In this document: positions 46,072-56,983 of the stretch, piece after piece
Numbering within the stretch: position 1 is the first letter of the stretch
Layout of the letters: each line of letters opens with the position of its first letter
DNA from: Ectopseudomonas mendocina
GTDB taxonomy: Bacteria > Pseudomonadota > Gammaproteobacteria > Pseudomonadales > Pseudomonadaceae
Assembly (NCBI RefSeq): GCF_016008875.1
Contig: NZ_JADTQG010000001.1
Coordinates: 186,001 to 250,000 of the forward strand
Direction: 5' to 3'
Length of the DNA stretch: 64,000 nucleotides
The notes under the pieces: generated by a model
Seen by the model: only the letters and a program-made list of their open reading frames with translations
Database searches by the model: none
What the model was told of the DNA's origin: nothing
Translations under genes and position numbers: made by a program

Positions 46072-46730
46072 CGTGATTGCTCCTTGGGTTTGGAAGAGTT
46101 GCGCTGCCCACTGTTTTTTTATATGGGCGGCTCTTTCTTTTTGTGTCGGCGCTAACTTATAGCACGCAGCCAATGTTGGCGATAGTTGCAGTCTATTCGT
46201 TGCGGCTTCGTTCATGCTTGTGTCGCATCGCGTGAGGAGGAATGTCGCAAATCTATAGCTCTGCACTTGCGTTTCGTTGCACCAACGTCTCCGCGGTTCT
46301 CGGGTGCCAAAGACCGCTGTTATTGGTCGACTGCACGGCTTGCCGGGCATTGCTCTCATAGATAGCAAAAGTCATGCTCAAAATCTGCTTCTCACTCTAA
46401 AACCTTGATTTTTGAGCGCAGAGCAACTCGTTCTGCCGCGCAAATGCTGCCCTTGGCGCGGGTTTGCGAGGGGGATGCGGGCCTGTGCGGGCTGCAGCCA
46501 GAGTGCGCCGTCAGTAAGCTGCCTGTCGCTTCGTCGGTAACGCTCCGCGTCGTCCCATTACGGGAAGAAACAAAATGGTGCACGCCTGCGGTGCGTGTGC
46601 GCCTGGCCTGCCTTTGGTTGGTGCGCGCTCGTCGGGTGAATTGTCCGCTGAGCCCGCGTATGCTGCGCGCCATTGCGTCGGCCCTCGCGGCACTACGCTT
46701 GACGATTTGTATTGTAAGGAGGAGCGCGCG
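46072..46730. promoter_or_regulatory. Long non-coding region upstream of oprD and HIT gene
   Basis: This 659-bp stretch separates the divergent oprD and HIT genes. Small open frames on both strands here have poor codon use and no ribosome sites. The oprD-proximal part is AT-richer. A gap of similar size is present at this locus in PAO1 as I recall, so it is probably a leader/regulatory region. I see no terminator, repeat or known RNA family in it. Confidence 0.5.
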
Positions 46731-47162
46731 ATGTTCACCCTGGATTCACGGCTGCAGCAGGATTGCCTGCTGGTCGGGGATTTTCCCCTCTGCCACCTGC
46801 TGCTGATGAATGACGCCAGCTACCCCTGGTTCATCCTCGTGCCCCGGCGTGCAGAGGTTAGCGAACTGTTCCAGCTCGATGCGGCTGACCAGCGTCAGCT
46901 CTGGCAGGAAACCACCTTGCTGGCTGAAACCCTCAAGGACGCCTTTGCTGCCGACAAGATGAACGTGGCTACGCTGGGTAACGTAGTCAGCCAGTTGCAC
47001 ATGCATGTGATCGTGCGTCGTCGTGACGACGCCTCCTGGCCCGCGCCGGTCTGGGGTCGCCACCCTGCGCAGCATTATTCCGAGCAGCAGGTGGTGCAGA
47101 TCATCGACAAGCTGCGTCTGGTGCTGACCAAGGATTTTCAATTCGCCGGAGCGTTCGCATGA
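46731..47162 (+). CDS. HIT-domain protein
   Basis: A 143-residue nucleotide-binding protein of the histidine-triad group; motif [10 protein letters not shown] with His90 and His92 and Ile in place of the third His of HxHx[14 protein letters not shown] and [15 protein letters not shown] are family-typical. The fold hydrolyses nucleotide phosphoramidates or dinucleotides. ATG 46731 has AAGGAGGAG upstream. It overlaps slyX by 4 bases. Confidence 0.9.
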   Translation: MFTLDSRLQQDCLLVGDFPLCHLLLMNDASYPWFILVPRRAEVSELFQLDAADQRQLWQETTLLAETLKDAFAADKMNVATLGNVVSQLHMHVIVRRRDDASWPAPVWGRHPAQHYSEQQVVQIIDKLRLVLTKDFQFAGAFA

Positions 47163-47365
47163 GCCTGGAGTCGCGGATCATGGAGCTAGAAAGCCGCCTG
47201 GCCTTTCAGGATGACACCATTCAGGCGTTGAGCGATGAGCTGGTCGAGCAGAACCGCCGCATCGAGCGGATGCAATTGCAATTGACTGCTATGGCGCGTC
47301 GTCAGGAAGAGTTGAACGGGCTCGCGGGGATTGCCCAGGACGAAGCGCCACCACCGCACTATTGA
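47159..47365 (+). CDS. slyX: SlyX family protein
   Basis: A 68-residue coiled-coil protein, [29 protein letters not shown], ending with PPPHY, the exact SlyX pattern. Function unknown. It is translationally coupled to the HIT gene and followed by a terminator. Confidence 0.92.
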   Translation: MSLESRIMELESRLAFQDDTIQALSDELVEQNRRIERMQLQLTAMARRQEELNGLAGIAQDEAPPPHY

Positions 47366-47369
47366 TACG

Positions 47370-47397
47370 AAAAAGCCCGGTTTCCCGGGCTTTTCTT
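47370..47397. terminator. Bidirectional terminator between slyX and cold-shock gene
   Basis: AAAAGCCCGG/CCGGGCTTTT hairpin with flanking A and T runs, between convergent genes. Confidence 0.88.
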
Positions 47398-47407
47398 TGC
47401 GTGCCGC

Positions 47408-48037
47408 TCAGCGTCGTGAGGGCGCTGCCGCAATCACATCTTCGGCCTGCAGGCCCTTGTCACGCTGCATGACCGAGAACTCCACGCGTTGGCCCTCGAT
47501 CAATACGCGATGACCCTCGCCGCGAATGGCGCGAAAGTGCACGAAGATGTCTTCGCCCGAGTCGCGGGAAATGAAGCCGAAACCCTTGGACGTATTGAAC
47601 CACTTGACCGTGCCGGTTTCGCGATCTTCCTGAGGTGTGCTGGAACTGGTTTGCGCAAAAGGCTGCTGTTCTTTGGTCTGCGGTTGTGCGCGCAGCTGGG
47701 CGGCAAGGCTCAGTAGCACGGCGACGACCGAGGTCAGCAAAGGCAGCCAGATAGCCGGCTGGCCACCGATGCTGGGTAGCGGTGCGAGCAGGATCAGGCT
47801 CTGGACCACGGCAGCCAGGATCAGCAAAGCCGAGGACAGGCCCAGCAACTGCTGGCGTGTGGCTGCTGCATTCTGCTGCTGTGCGGCGGCGAGCAGGTTC
47901 AGCAGGCCGGTCAGGGCCAGGTAGATGGCATCCGGGGTGCTCAGGAACGAAGTGGAAATACCGGGTACGGCGGACAGCAGCAGGGCGGCGAACCCTGTCA
48001 CGAGATGGGCAATCTTCAACATCTTCGACGAACTCAC
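47408..48037 (-). CDS. Membrane-anchored cold-shock-domain protein
   Basis: A 209-residue protein: about 115 residues with three or four hydrophobic helices, then a cold-shock domain (about 140-205) with [15 protein letters not shown] and DIFVHFRAI, the RNP1 and RNP2 motifs that bind single-stranded RNA or DNA. The membrane part is unusual for a Csp. A PAO1 homologue (PA0961) lies at the same place as I recall. It might tether RNA to the inner membrane; that is inference. Confidence 0.88.
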   Translation of the reverse strand: MSSSKMLKIAHLVTGFAALLLSAVPGISTSFLSTPDAIYLALTGLLNLLAAAQQQNAAATRQQLLGLSSALLILAAVVQSLILLAPLPSIGGQPAIWLPLLTSVVAVLLSLAAQLRAQPQTKEQQPFAQTSSSTPQEDRETGTVKWFNTSKGFGFISRDSGEDIFVHFRAIRGEGHRVLIEGQRVEFSVMQRDKGLQAEDVIAAAPSRR

Positions 48038-48193
48038 TGATTGAATGATGACTCAAGGTGTTGCGGAGGGAGCGCGCTTCACTGGTGGCCAGCTGAACGG
48101 CCATAACGCGCGCCGCTATACAGGTTGGCGACGCCGCGGGATGGTAACGCGGCGTGCGAAGCTATTTAACAGCAAAGGCAGGGGCTTCTCAAA

Positions 48194-49261
48194 TCAAGCG
48201 GTTAGCATCTTTTCGCTGGTGATCGGATGGACCTGATTGCGGCCAGCGCGCTTGGCCTGATAGAGCGCGTCATCGGCGCGGGTCAGCAGCGATTCGAAGG
48301 TGTCGCCAGTTTCGGCCATGGCGCAGCCAAAGGAGGCGGTGATGCTGTCCAGAATCTGGTCGGTGCGGCGCACCTTGACTCTCAGGGACTGGATCTTGTT
48401 GCGCAGTTGTTCGGCGAAACCTACAACCTCGCTGAGGTGGGGGCAGTTGCGCAGTACCACGCAAAACTCTTCGCCGCCGTAGCGCGCAGCAAAGGCCTCC
48501 GGCGGCAGCAGGTCGCGCAACAGTTGGCCGACGTGTTGCAGCACGCGATCACCCAGCGGGTGACCGTACTGGTCGTTGAACTGCTTGAAGTGGTCGATAT
48601 CCAGAATCACCAGAGCCAGGCCCTGTTGTGATTCGTGCAGGGCGCGTTCCAGCAGACGAGTGAAGGCATGGCGGTTGAACACGCGGGTCAGGCTATCGAG
48701 CGTGGCTGCCAGATGGGCACGCTCCAATTGGCTGCGTAGATGGGTAATTTCCTGTTGTGCGGTGCGCAGACGATAGAGAAATTTTTCCTGCTGATCCTGC
48801 ATCAGCTGGGTGCTTTCCTGCAGTTCGCTGAGCACGCTGGGCAGGTCGTCGATGATAGGCTCCTGCAGGGCATTCAGGCCTTGGCTCAGGCTCTGCTGGT
48901 AGTGCTGGCTGCCAATCACGCTGCGTGAAACGTCGTCTTCGATATCGTCGACCAGTTCGATGACCTGTTGCTGACCGGCGCGTGCCTCATCCAGTTCGCC
49001 ACGGATGATGTAGTCGCGAAACAGCCGGCTGGCGGTTTCCGGAGGAAACACGTCGAAGTCTTCGACCACCTTGTCCATGCGGCGGTTGAGTTCTGGCTCG
49101 CTGCCTCGGCTGTAGGTGTACCACAGTGCGTAATGCACCGGATTGGGCGGGATGTCGTGGCGCATCATCAAGGGGACGGCCTGTTTCAGGAGCTCGGCCG
49201 TCTTGCGGGTTTCCTCCGGATACAGTTCGATGATGCTGGGCGGTTTGTTGGCTTGACTCAT
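48194..49261 (-). CDS. Diguanylate cyclase (GGDEF)
   Basis: A 355-residue soluble protein: an N-terminal helical region (about 1-180, coiled-coil rich) and a GGDEF domain with active-site RYGGEEF. It should make cyclic di-GMP from GTP. No RxxD inhibitory site is visible five residues before GGEEF, so product inhibition is not expected. ATG 49261 (MSQANKPPS) is preferred; the ribosome site is weak and an upstream ATG at 49297 is possible. It sits between the cold-shock and dps genes. Confidence 0.88.
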   Translation of the reverse strand: MSQANKPPSIIELYPEETRKTAELLKQAVPLMMRHDIPPNPVHYALWYTYSRGSEPELNRRMDKVVEDFDVFPPETASRLFRDYIIRGELDEARAGQQQVIELVDDIEDDVSRSVIGSQHYQQSLSQGLNALQEPIIDDLPSVLSELQESTQLMQDQQEKFLYRLRTAQQEITHLRSQLERAHLAATLDSLTRVFNRHAFTRLLERALHESQQGLALVILDIDHFKQFNDQYGHPLGDRVLQHVGQLLRDLLPPEAFAARYGGEEFCVVLRNCPHLSEVVGFAEQLRNKIQSLRVKVRRTDQILDSITASFGCAMAETGDTFESLLTRADDALYQAKRAGRNQVHPITSEKMLTA

Positions 49262-49325
49262 GGATGTCGACAACTCGATGGCGAATGGCCAGAGCATAGA
49301 TCAGAGCGGGGTGGCCTGCCTAATG

Positions 49326-49349
49326 AAAAGGCCCGGATAACCGGGCCTT
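49326..49349 (-). terminator. Rho-independent terminator of dps
   Basis: AAGGCCCGG/CCGGGCCTT hairpin followed on the minus strand by TTTTC, between dps and the diguanylate cyclase gene. Confidence 0.85.
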
Positions 49350-49357
49350 CGAGCATC

Positions 49358-49828
49358 TCAAGCTGCAAGCAGACTGCGCAGCATCCAGGCGGTTTTCTCA
49401 TGCACCTGCATGCGCTGGGTCAACAGGTCCGCAGTGGGCTCGTCGCTGACCTTGTCCAGCAGCGGGAAAATGCCGCGGGCGGTGCGCACGACCGCTTCCT
49501 GACCTTGCACCAGTTGCTTGATCATTTCCTCGGCGCTGGGCACGCCTTCCTCTTCCTTGATCGAGGACAGGCGCGCGTAAGCGGCATAAGTCCCCGGAGC
49601 AGGGAAGCCCAGAGCACGGATACGTTCGGCGATTGCGTCAACCGCCAGGGCGAGTTCGGTGTACTGACCTTCGAACATCAGGTGCAGGGTGTTGAACATC
49701 GGGCCGGTAACGTTCCAGTGGAAGTTATGGGTTTTGAGGTACAGCGTGTAGGTGTCGGCCAGCAGGCGCGAGAGGCCTTCGGCGATGGCGGCGCGATCCT
49801 GTTCGGCGATTCCGATATTGATTTCCAT
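49358..49828 (-). CDS. dps: Dps-family DNA-binding ferritin-like protein
   Basis: A 156-residue dodecameric ferroxidase that stores iron and protects DNA under starvation or oxidative stress. The metal site motif [13 protein letters not shown] and the later [21 protein letters not shown] helix are diagnostic. ATG 49828 has an AAAGGAG ribosome site 8 bases upstream. Promoter likely lies in the AT-rich 49890-49940 stretch. Confidence 0.93.
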   Translation of the reverse strand: MEINIGIAEQDRAAIAEGLSRLLADTYTLYLKTHNFHWNVTGPMFNTLHLMFEGQYTELALAVDAIAERIRALGFPAPGTYAAYARLSSIKEEEGVPSAEEMIKQLVQGQEAVVRTARGIFPLLDKVSDEPTADLLTQRMQVHEKTAWMLRSLLAA

Positions 49829-50150
49829 GGCTTGTCTCCTTTCAGGTGAGCCCGGGGTTTCTATCCCGCAGTGTTGGGCAGAGCCTAGCACGCAGCGCGA
49901 CGGGATGATCTTGGCTTATATCAATTAAAGCGATGTTTAGAGACTATCGATAACGCTCGGTTCACCCGGTTCCCGGCAATTGTTCGCAGCCGGGGTAGTA
50001 GCTCGGCTGCGTCATGACGATTTACGCTATATAATCCCGCTCTTTATCGAAGCGCGGCGTGCTGTTGGGCCTGTGCCGCGGTGTGGCTCCTGCCCATGGT
50101 GCTGGGGGCTACCTGACCTATCCAAGACCTTAGAGAAGCGAAACACGATC
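49829..50150. promoter_or_regulatory. Divergent dps/aspS promoter region
   Basis: This 322-bp gap has no gene. It holds the aspS -10 box (50030-50035) and a hairpin GCAGCCG/CGGCTGC (about 49986-50010) just upstream of it. Confidence 0.55.
50030..50035 (+). promoter_or_regulatory. Putative -10 box for aspS
   Basis: TATAAT, a consensus -10 hexamer, followed by CCCGC and lying 116 bp before the aspS start. The -35 region is poor, so an activator may be needed or the true element differs. Confidence 0.5.
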
Positions 50151-51926
<1,776 letters not shown>

Positions 51927-51934
51927 GCCTGCAA

Positions 51935-51962
51935 AAGAAGCCTGGAAATCCCAGGCTTCTTC
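51935..51962 (+). terminator. Rho-independent terminator of aspS
   Basis: AAGAAGCCTGG/CCAGGCTTCTT hairpin directly after the aspS stop. Confidence 0.88.
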
Positions 51963-52019
51963 GTTATGGGGCGCCTGTTCGTGGCCCCTGCAATTCTCAA
52001 GTGGAAAATGGAGTGAGTT

Positions 52020-52766
52020 ATGGCTGGTCATTCCAAATGGGCCAATATCAAGCACCGCAAGGGGCGTCAGGACGCCAAGCGCGGCAAGATCTTCACCAAG
52101 CTGATTCGTGAGCTGACGGTTGCCGCCAAGCATGGCGGGCCGATCCCGGCGGACAACCCGCGTCTGCGCCTGGCTGTGGACAAGGCGCTGACCAACAACA
52201 TGTCGCGTGACGTGATCGACCGTGCCATCGCCCGCGGCGCCGGCAACAACGAAGCCGACAACGTCGTCGAGTTCAGCTACGAGGGTTACGCGCCGAGTGG
52301 CGTGGCGATCATCGTCGAAGTGATGACCGACAACCGCAACCGCACCGCTGCCGAGGTGCGTCACGCCTTCACCAAATGCGGCGGCAACCTCGGCACCGAT
52401 GGCTCGGTCGCCTACATGTTCGACCGCAAGGGGCAGATCAGCTTCGCTTCGGTGGATGAAGACGCGCTGATGGAAGCGGCGCTCGAGGCCGGCGCCGACG
52501 ATGTGGAGATGGGCGAGGAGGGGGCTGCCCTGGTATCGACCAGCTTCACCGAATTCCATGCTGTCAACGAGGCCCTGGCGGCTGCCGGCTTCAAGGCCGA
52601 GGAAGCGGAAATCGCCATGATCCCCTCGATCAGTGCGCCGATCGCTGATCTGGAAACCGCGCAGAAGGTGTTCAAGCTGATCGACATGCTCGAAGACCTG
52701 GATGACGTGCAAAACGTCTATCACAACGCTGAGGTCGCCGACGAGATCATGGAACAGCTCGGCTGA
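52020..52766 (+). CDS. yebC: YebC/PmpR family protein
   Basis: A 248-residue protein with the family start [21 protein letters not shown] and the central [15 protein letters not shown] and GSVAYMF motifs. In P. aeruginosa the orthologue PmpR was described as a regulator of quinolone signalling; other family members help translation of difficult stretches. It precedes ruvC, a gene order common in proteobacteria. Confidence 0.94.
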   Translation: MAGHSKWANIKHRKGRQDAKRGKIFTKLIRELTVAAKHGGPIPADNPRLRLAVDKALTNNMSRDVIDRAIARGAGNNEADNVVEFSYEGYAPSGVAIIVEVMTDNRNRTAAEVRHAFTKCGGNLGTDGSVAYMFDRKGQISFASVDEDALMEAALEAGADDVEMGEEGAALVSTSFTEFHAVNEALAAAGFKAEEAEIAMIPSISAPIADLETAQKVFKLIDMLEDLDDVQNVYHNAEVADEIMEQLG

Positions 52767-52770
52767 GGCT

Positions 52771-52819
52771 GTAGCCCGGATGCAATCCGGGAAATATTTC
52801 CCGGTTTGCACCGGGCTAC
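52771..52819. repeat. Palindromic repeat (GTAGCCCGGATGCAAT type)
   Basis: GTAGCCCGGATGCAATCCGGG at the left and CCCGGTTTGCACCGGGCTAC at the right pair imperfectly. The same unit recurs at 63631-63691 and as a half copy at 15058. Confidence 0.8.
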
Positions 52820-52820
52820 G

Positions 52821-52858
52821 AAAGCCGGAGGCGCTATTCAGCGCTTCCGGCTTTTTTT
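52821..52858 (+). terminator. Rho-independent terminator of yebC
   Basis: AAAGCCGGAGGCGCT/AGCGCTTCCGGCTTT stem with a T-run, close behind the repeat. Confidence 0.85.
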
Positions 52859-52879
52859 ATTCGGCTCTCCGGTTGGCGG

Positions 52880-52908
52880 ATGACGTTACCGAGGGCGCCC
52901 CGTATACT
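52880..52908 (+). promoter_or_regulatory. Putative promoter of the ruvCAB genes
   Basis: ATGACG and TATACT are separated by 17 bases, 31 bp upstream of the ruvC ATG. The -35 box matches TTGACA at four positions. No LexA box is evident. Confidence 0.45.
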
Positions 52909-52938
52909 CGCCAACTGGATAAATAGACAGTTGCTGAC

Positions 52939-53463
52939 ATGACCCTGATCCTAGGTATCGATCCCGGCTCGCGCATTACCGGTTACGGTGTGGTGCGCGA
53001 TACCGGGCGTGGCTGCGAGTACGTGGCTTCGGGCTGCATTCGAACCGGCAACGGACCTCTGGCCGAGCGCCTGCAGATCGTCTTTCGCGGCGTCAGCGAG
53101 GTGATTCGCACCCATGGCCCGGTGACCATGGGCATCGAGCAGGTGTTCATGGCGCGCAATGCCGATTCGGCGCTGAAGCTGGGGCAGGCGCGTGGCGCGG
53201 CTATCGTCGCCGCGGTGGAGGCCGGGCTGGAAGTCAGCGAGTACACCGCCACCCAGGTCAAGCAGGCCGTGGTCGGCACCGGGGCGGCGGACAAGCAGCA
53301 GGTGCAGATGATGGTCATGCACCTGCTGGGGCTGGTGCAGAAGCCACAGATCGACGCCTCCGATGCGCTGGGTATCGCCCTGTGCCATGCCCACCATCGG
53401 CAGAGTCTCATTCCCCATGGACTGGCCAGCGCCAAGCGGCGCGGCGGTCGTCTTCGTTTGTAA
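52939..53463 (+). CDS. ruvC: Holliday junction resolvase RuvC
   Basis: The 174-residue nuclease cuts Holliday junctions held by RuvAB. The acidic catalytic set is Asp8 (GIDPGSR), Glu67 (GIEQVF), Asp139 and Asp142 (IDASDALG). Normal length and start. First gene of the ruvC-ruvA-ruvB run. Confidence 0.97.
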   Translation: MTLILGIDPGSRITGYGVVRDTGRGCEYVASGCIRTGNGPLAERLQIVFRGVSEVIRTHGPVTMGIEQVFMARNADSALKLGQARGAAIVAAVEAGLEVSEYTATQVKQAVVGTGAADKQQVQMMVMHLLGLVQKPQIDASDALGIALCHAHHRQSLIPHGLASAKRRGGRLRL

Positions 53464-53484
53464 TCGGAATAAAGGAAAGCAGCG

Positions 53485-54090
53485 GTGATCGGACGTTTGC
53501 GCGGCACCCTGGCGGAGAAGCAGCCGCCGCATTTGCTTCTGGATGTGAATGGCGTCGGTTATGAGCTGGAAGTACCGATGACGACCCTTTATCGTCTGCC
53601 TGCGGTGGGTGAGCCGGTAACCCTGCACACGCATCAGGTGGTGCGTGAGGATGCGCATCTGCTCTACGGTTTTTTCGAGAAGCGCGAGCGAGAGCTGTTT
53701 CGCGAGCTGATCCGCCTCAATGGCGTCGGCCCCAAGCTTGCGCTGGCCCTGATGTCCGGGCTCGAAGCCGATGAACTGGTGCGTTGCGTGCAGGCGCAGG
53801 ATACGGGGGCGCTGGTCAAGGTGCCGGGTGTGGGCAAGAAAACTGCCGAGCGTCTGCTGGTCGAGCTCAAGGATCGTTTCAAGGCCTGGGAATCGATACC
53901 GTCCATTGCGCCCCTGGTGGTTGAACCTCAACTGGCGCAGGCAGTCTCAAGCGCGGAGAACGACGCCGTCAGTGCGTTGATATCCCTCGGTTACAAGCCG
54001 CAGGAGGCCAGCCGAGCCGTTGCCGCCGTCAAGGAGGATGGTATGAGCAGTGAAGATTTGATTCGTCGCGCGTTGCGCGGCATGGCGTGA
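53485..54090 (+). CDS. ruvA: Holliday junction helicase subunit RuvA
   Basis: The 201-residue tetrameric DNA-binding subunit: N-terminal OB domain ([12 protein letters not shown]), two helix-hairpin-helix motifs ([13 protein letters not shown] and [18 protein letters not shown]) and a C-terminal domain that binds RuvB ([17 protein letters not shown]). GTG start 21 bp after ruvC. Confidence 0.97.
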   Translation: MIGRLRGTLAEKQPPHLLLDVNGVGYELEVPMTTLYRLPAVGEPVTLHTHQVVREDAHLLYGFFEKRERELFRELIRLNGVGPKLALALMSGLEADELVRCVQAQDTGALVKVPGVGKKTAERLLVELKDRFKAWESIPSIAPLVVEPQLAQAVSSAENDAVSALISLGYKPQEASRAVAAVKEDGMSSEDLIRRALRGMA

Positions 54091-54229
54091 CAAGGTGTTG
54101 AATAACTACCTGCGTTGCCGATGCGTTGTTAAAAACAGGCTCAAAATGCTCATTTACACTCGTAAACTCCGCTTTCTCGCCTGTTTTTGCCTAGCCTCGG
54201 CTGCCTCGCTGACGTTCTTCAACACCTTG
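54091..54229. mobile_element. 139-bp palindromic element with 12-bp terminal inverted repeats
   Basis: The terminal 12-mers CAAGGTGTTGAA and TTCAACACCTTG are exact reverse complements. Inner 10-mers AAAAACAGGC and GCCTGTTTTT also pair. It carries no gene and looks like a MITE or a long palindromic repeat. It begins one base after the ruvA stop and ends 17 bp before the ruvB ATG, so it fills almost the whole ruvA-ruvB gap. No target-site duplication is obvious. Whether it is mobile is unknown. Confidence 0.6.
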
Positions 54230-54246
54230 TCGATGGAAGTATTGCG

Positions 54247-55299
54247 ATGATCGAAGCCGATCGCCTGATTACCGCCAGCCCACGTGAGCGCGAAGAGCAG
54301 CAGGATCGTGCCATTCGCCCGCTGCGTCTGGCCGACTATATCGGTCAGCCTGTGGTGCGCGAGCAGATGGCGCTGTTCATCCAGGCCGCGCGGGGCAGAG
54401 CGGAAGCGCTCGACCATACGCTGATCTTCGGCCCGCCTGGCCTGGGCAAGACCACCCTGGCCAATATCATTGCCGAGGAAATGGGCAGCTCGATCAAGAG
54501 CACCTCCGGCCCGGTCCTCGAGCGGCCGGGCGATCTGGCGGCGCTTCTGACCAACCTGGAAAGCGGCGATGTGCTGTTCATCGACGAGATCCATCGTCTT
54601 TCGCCGGTGGTTGAGGAGGTGCTGTATCCGGCGATGGAGGATTTTCAACTCGACATCATGATCGGCGAAGGCCCTGCGGCACGCTCGATCAAGCTGGATC
54701 TGCCGCCCTTCACCCTGGTTGGCGCCACCACCCGTGCCGGTATGCTGACCAATCCGCTGCGCGACCGCTTCGGCATCGTCCAGCGCCTGGAGTTCTACGG
54801 CATCGATGACCTGGCCACCATCGTCTCGCGCTCTGCCGGGATTCTCGGGCTGCCCATCGAGGCCAAAGGCGCTTTCGAGATTGCCCGTCGCGCGCGTGGC
54901 ACACCGCGTATCGCCAACCGCCTGCTGCGCCGCGTGCGCGATTTCGCCGAGGTGCGCGGCACGGGCCATATCTCCCAGTCCATCGCCGACCAGGCGCTGA
55001 ACCTGCTGGATGTCGACGAGCGTGGCTTCGACCATTCCGACCGCCGCCTGCTGCTGGCCATGATCGAGAAGTTCGACGGCGGCCCGGTGGGGCTCGACAG
55101 CATTGCCGCGGCCATCGGCGAAGAGCGCCATACCATCGAGGACGTGCTCGAGCCTTACCTGATTCAGCAGGGCTACATGATGCGCACTCCGCGCGGGCGT
55201 GTGGTCACCCGGCATGCCTATCTGCACTTCGGGCTGAACATTCCCAAGCGCCCGGGCGAGTCGCCCAGTGGCGACCTTTTCAGCGCGGGTGACGAATGA
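54247..55299 (+). CDS. ruvB: Holliday junction helicase ATPase RuvB
   Basis: The 350-residue AAA+ motor drives branch migration. Walker [10 protein letters not shown] is at 62-70, Walker B/DEIH at 113-116, sensor 1 GATTRAG and the Arg finger region NPLRDRFG, then a winged-helix C-terminal domain. ATG 54247 (MIEADRLI) is the conserved start; the frame open further upstream runs into the palindromic element. Confidence 0.97.
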   Translation: MIEADRLITASPREREEQQDRAIRPLRLADYIGQPVVREQMALFIQAARGRAEALDHTLIFGPPGLGKTTLANIIAEEMGSSIKSTSGPVLERPGDLAALLTNLESGDVLFIDEIHRLSPVVEEVLYPAMEDFQLDIMIGEGPAARSIKLDLPPFTLVGATTRAGMLTNPLRDRFGIVQRLEFYGIDDLATIVSRSAGILGLPIEAKGAFEIARRARGTPRIANRLLRRVRDFAEVRGTGHISQSIADQALNLLDVDERGFDHSDRRLLLAMIEKFDGGPVGLDSIAAAIGEERHTIEDVLEPYLIQQGYMMRTPRGRVVTRHAYLHFGLNIPKRPGESPSGDLFSAGDE

Positions 55300-55352
55300 C
55301 GAAAAAATTGTTACCAGGCCGGATTGGCAAGCAGCAGGCCGGGGACTAGAGT

Positions 55353-55805
55353 ATGCGCGCGCAAAACGGAGTCCAGCCGTTCAGCCACCATTGCCGGGTC
55401 TACTACGAAGACACCGATGCGGGCGGCATCGTCTACTACGTCAACTATCTCAAATTCATGGAGCGGGCTCGCACCGAGCGCCTGCGTGAGCTGGGTTATG
55501 CCCAGTCAACGCTTGCCGGTGAGGGCCTGTTGTTCGTCGTGCATTCGGCCGAAGCGCGCTATCACGCGCCGGCACGCCTGGATGACGAGCTGGTGATCAG
55601 CGCCGATGTGATCGAATTGAACCGTGCCAGCCTGCGCTTTCGTCAACAGGTCAGGCGGGCTGCGGATGATGTGCTGCTCTGCGAAGGGCAGTTTCTGGTG
55701 GCCTGTGTGCGCGCCGACAACTTGAAACCCCGGGCTATTCCCGAAACCCTGCGACACGCGTTCGCCGGGACGCAGGCGCCGGGATTAATTGCAGCAGGAG
55801 AGTAA
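55353..55805 (+). CDS. ybgC: Tol-Pal-associated acyl-CoA thioesterase YbgC
   Basis: A 150-residue 4-hydroxybenzoyl-CoA-type thioesterase with [24 protein letters not shown]; Asp22 is the catalytic Asp. It is the first gene of the tol-pal run, 2 bp ahead of tolQ, and may act on short acyl-CoA or phospholipid-related thioesters. Confidence 0.94.
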   Translation: MRAQNGVQPFSHHCRVYYEDTDAGGIVYYVNYLKFMERARTERLRELGYAQSTLAGEGLLFVVHSAEARYHAPARLDDELVISADVIELNRASLRFRQQVRRAADDVLLCEGQFLVACVRADNLKPRAIPETLRHAFAGTQAPGLIAAGE

Positions 55806-55807
55806 GC

Positions 55808-56503
55808 GTGGAAGCTAACGCCGTTGACCATATGTCGATGTGGAGTCTGATCAGTAACGCCAGTCTGTTGGTTCAGCTGGTGATGCTGACCCTGGTGGCC
55901 GCGTCGGTGATTTCCTGGGTGATGATCTTCCAGCGCAGCAATGCGCTGCGCGCTGCCAAGCGCGCGCTGGACAACTTCGAAGATCGATTCTGGTCCGGCA
56001 TCGACCTGTCCAAACTGTATCGTCAGGCCGGCAGCAACCCCGATCCGGATTCCGGCCTGGAGCAGATCTTCCGTGCCGGCTTCAAGGAGTTCTCCCGTCT
56101 GCGCCAGCAGCAGGGCGTGGACCCGGATGCGGTGATGGACGGCGTGGCGCGCGCCATGCGTGTGGCCATCTCCCGTGAGGAAGAGAAGCTGGAAACCGCA
56201 CTGCCGTTCCTGGCTACCGTCGGTTCCACCAGCCCGTACATCGGTCTGTTCGGTACCGTGTGGGGCATCATGAACTCCTTCCGCGGCCTGGCTCAGGTGC
56301 AGCAGGCCACCCTGGCCACCGTCGCCCCGGGCATCGCCGAAGCGCTGATCGCCACCGCCATCGGCCTGTTCGCCGCGATTCCGGCGGTCATCGCCTACAA
56401 CCGCTTCTCTGCCCGCGGCGAAATGCTGATCGGCCGCTACTACACCTTCGCCGACGAGTTCCAGGCCATCCTGCACCGCAAGGTGCACACCTCGGAAGAA
56501 TAA
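55808..56503 (+). CDS. tolQ: TolQ inner-membrane proton-channel subunit
   Basis: A 231-residue protein with three membrane helices (about 17-40, 135-155 and 170-195), of the ExbB/MotA group. With TolR it uses the proton gradient to energise TolA during outer-membrane constriction. GTG start 2 bp after ybgC; motifs GLFGTVWGIMNSF and AIGLFAAIPAVIAYNRF are typical. Confidence 0.97.
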   Translation: MEANAVDHMSMWSLISNASLLVQLVMLTLVAASVISWVMIFQRSNALRAAKRALDNFEDRFWSGIDLSKLYRQAGSNPDPDSGLEQIFRAGFKEFSRLRQQQGVDPDAVMDGVARAMRVAISREEEKLETALPFLATVGSTSPYIGLFGTVWGIMNSFRGLAQVQQATLATVAPGIAEALIATAIGLFAAIPAVIAYNRFSARGEMLIGRYYTFADEFQAILHRKVHTSEE

Positions 56504-56530
56504 GACGCGCGCACAGAATAGGTTCTAGCC

Positions 56531-56983
56531 ATGGCGAGAATTCGCAACAGACGCAAACCGGTCGCCGAGATGAACGTGGTGCCATACATCGACGTGATGC
56601 TGGTACTGCTGGTCATCTTCATGGTCACCGCGCCGATGCTCAACCAGGGCGTCAAGGTCGATCTGCCCAAGGTCAGCAGCGAAGCGCTGCCGCAGGATAA
56701 CGACGCCCAGGTACTGACCATTTCCATCAAGGCCGACAAGACCTACTACTGGAACATGGGCAGCGAGGTCGACGTCGACACCGAGCAGGAACGTGCTTCG
56801 ACCCTCGAGCAGATGACCCAGGCCGTTTCGGCGATCATTGCCGAGAACCGTCGTCAGGGTAAGCAGGTGCAGGTGTTCGTGCGCGGTGATCGCACCGTCG
56901 ATTACGGCACCGTGATGGCGGCCATGGGCGGCCTGCAGCAGGCCGACGTGGGTAACGTCGGATTGATTACCGAGGCCCCCTGA
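56531..56983 (+). CDS. tolR: TolR inner-membrane protein
   Basis: A 150-residue ExbD-family protein with one N-terminal helix that carries the essential Asp (VVPYIDVMLVLLVIFMV) and a periplasmic domain. Partner of TolQ. Its stop overlaps the tolA ATG by one base. Confidence 0.97.
   Translation: MARIRNRRKPVAEMNVVPYIDVMLVLLVIFMVTAPMLNQGVKVDLPKVSSEALPQDNDAQVLTISIKADKTYYWNMGSEVDVDTEQERASTLEQMTQAVSAIIAENRRQGKQVQVFVRGDRTVDYGTVMAAMGGLQQADVGNVGLITEAP

Noticed and set aside
46392..46673. 93-codon minus-strand frame in the oprD upstream gap
   Set aside because: Arg/Ser-rich composition unlike neighbouring genes, with no ribosome site or known domain.
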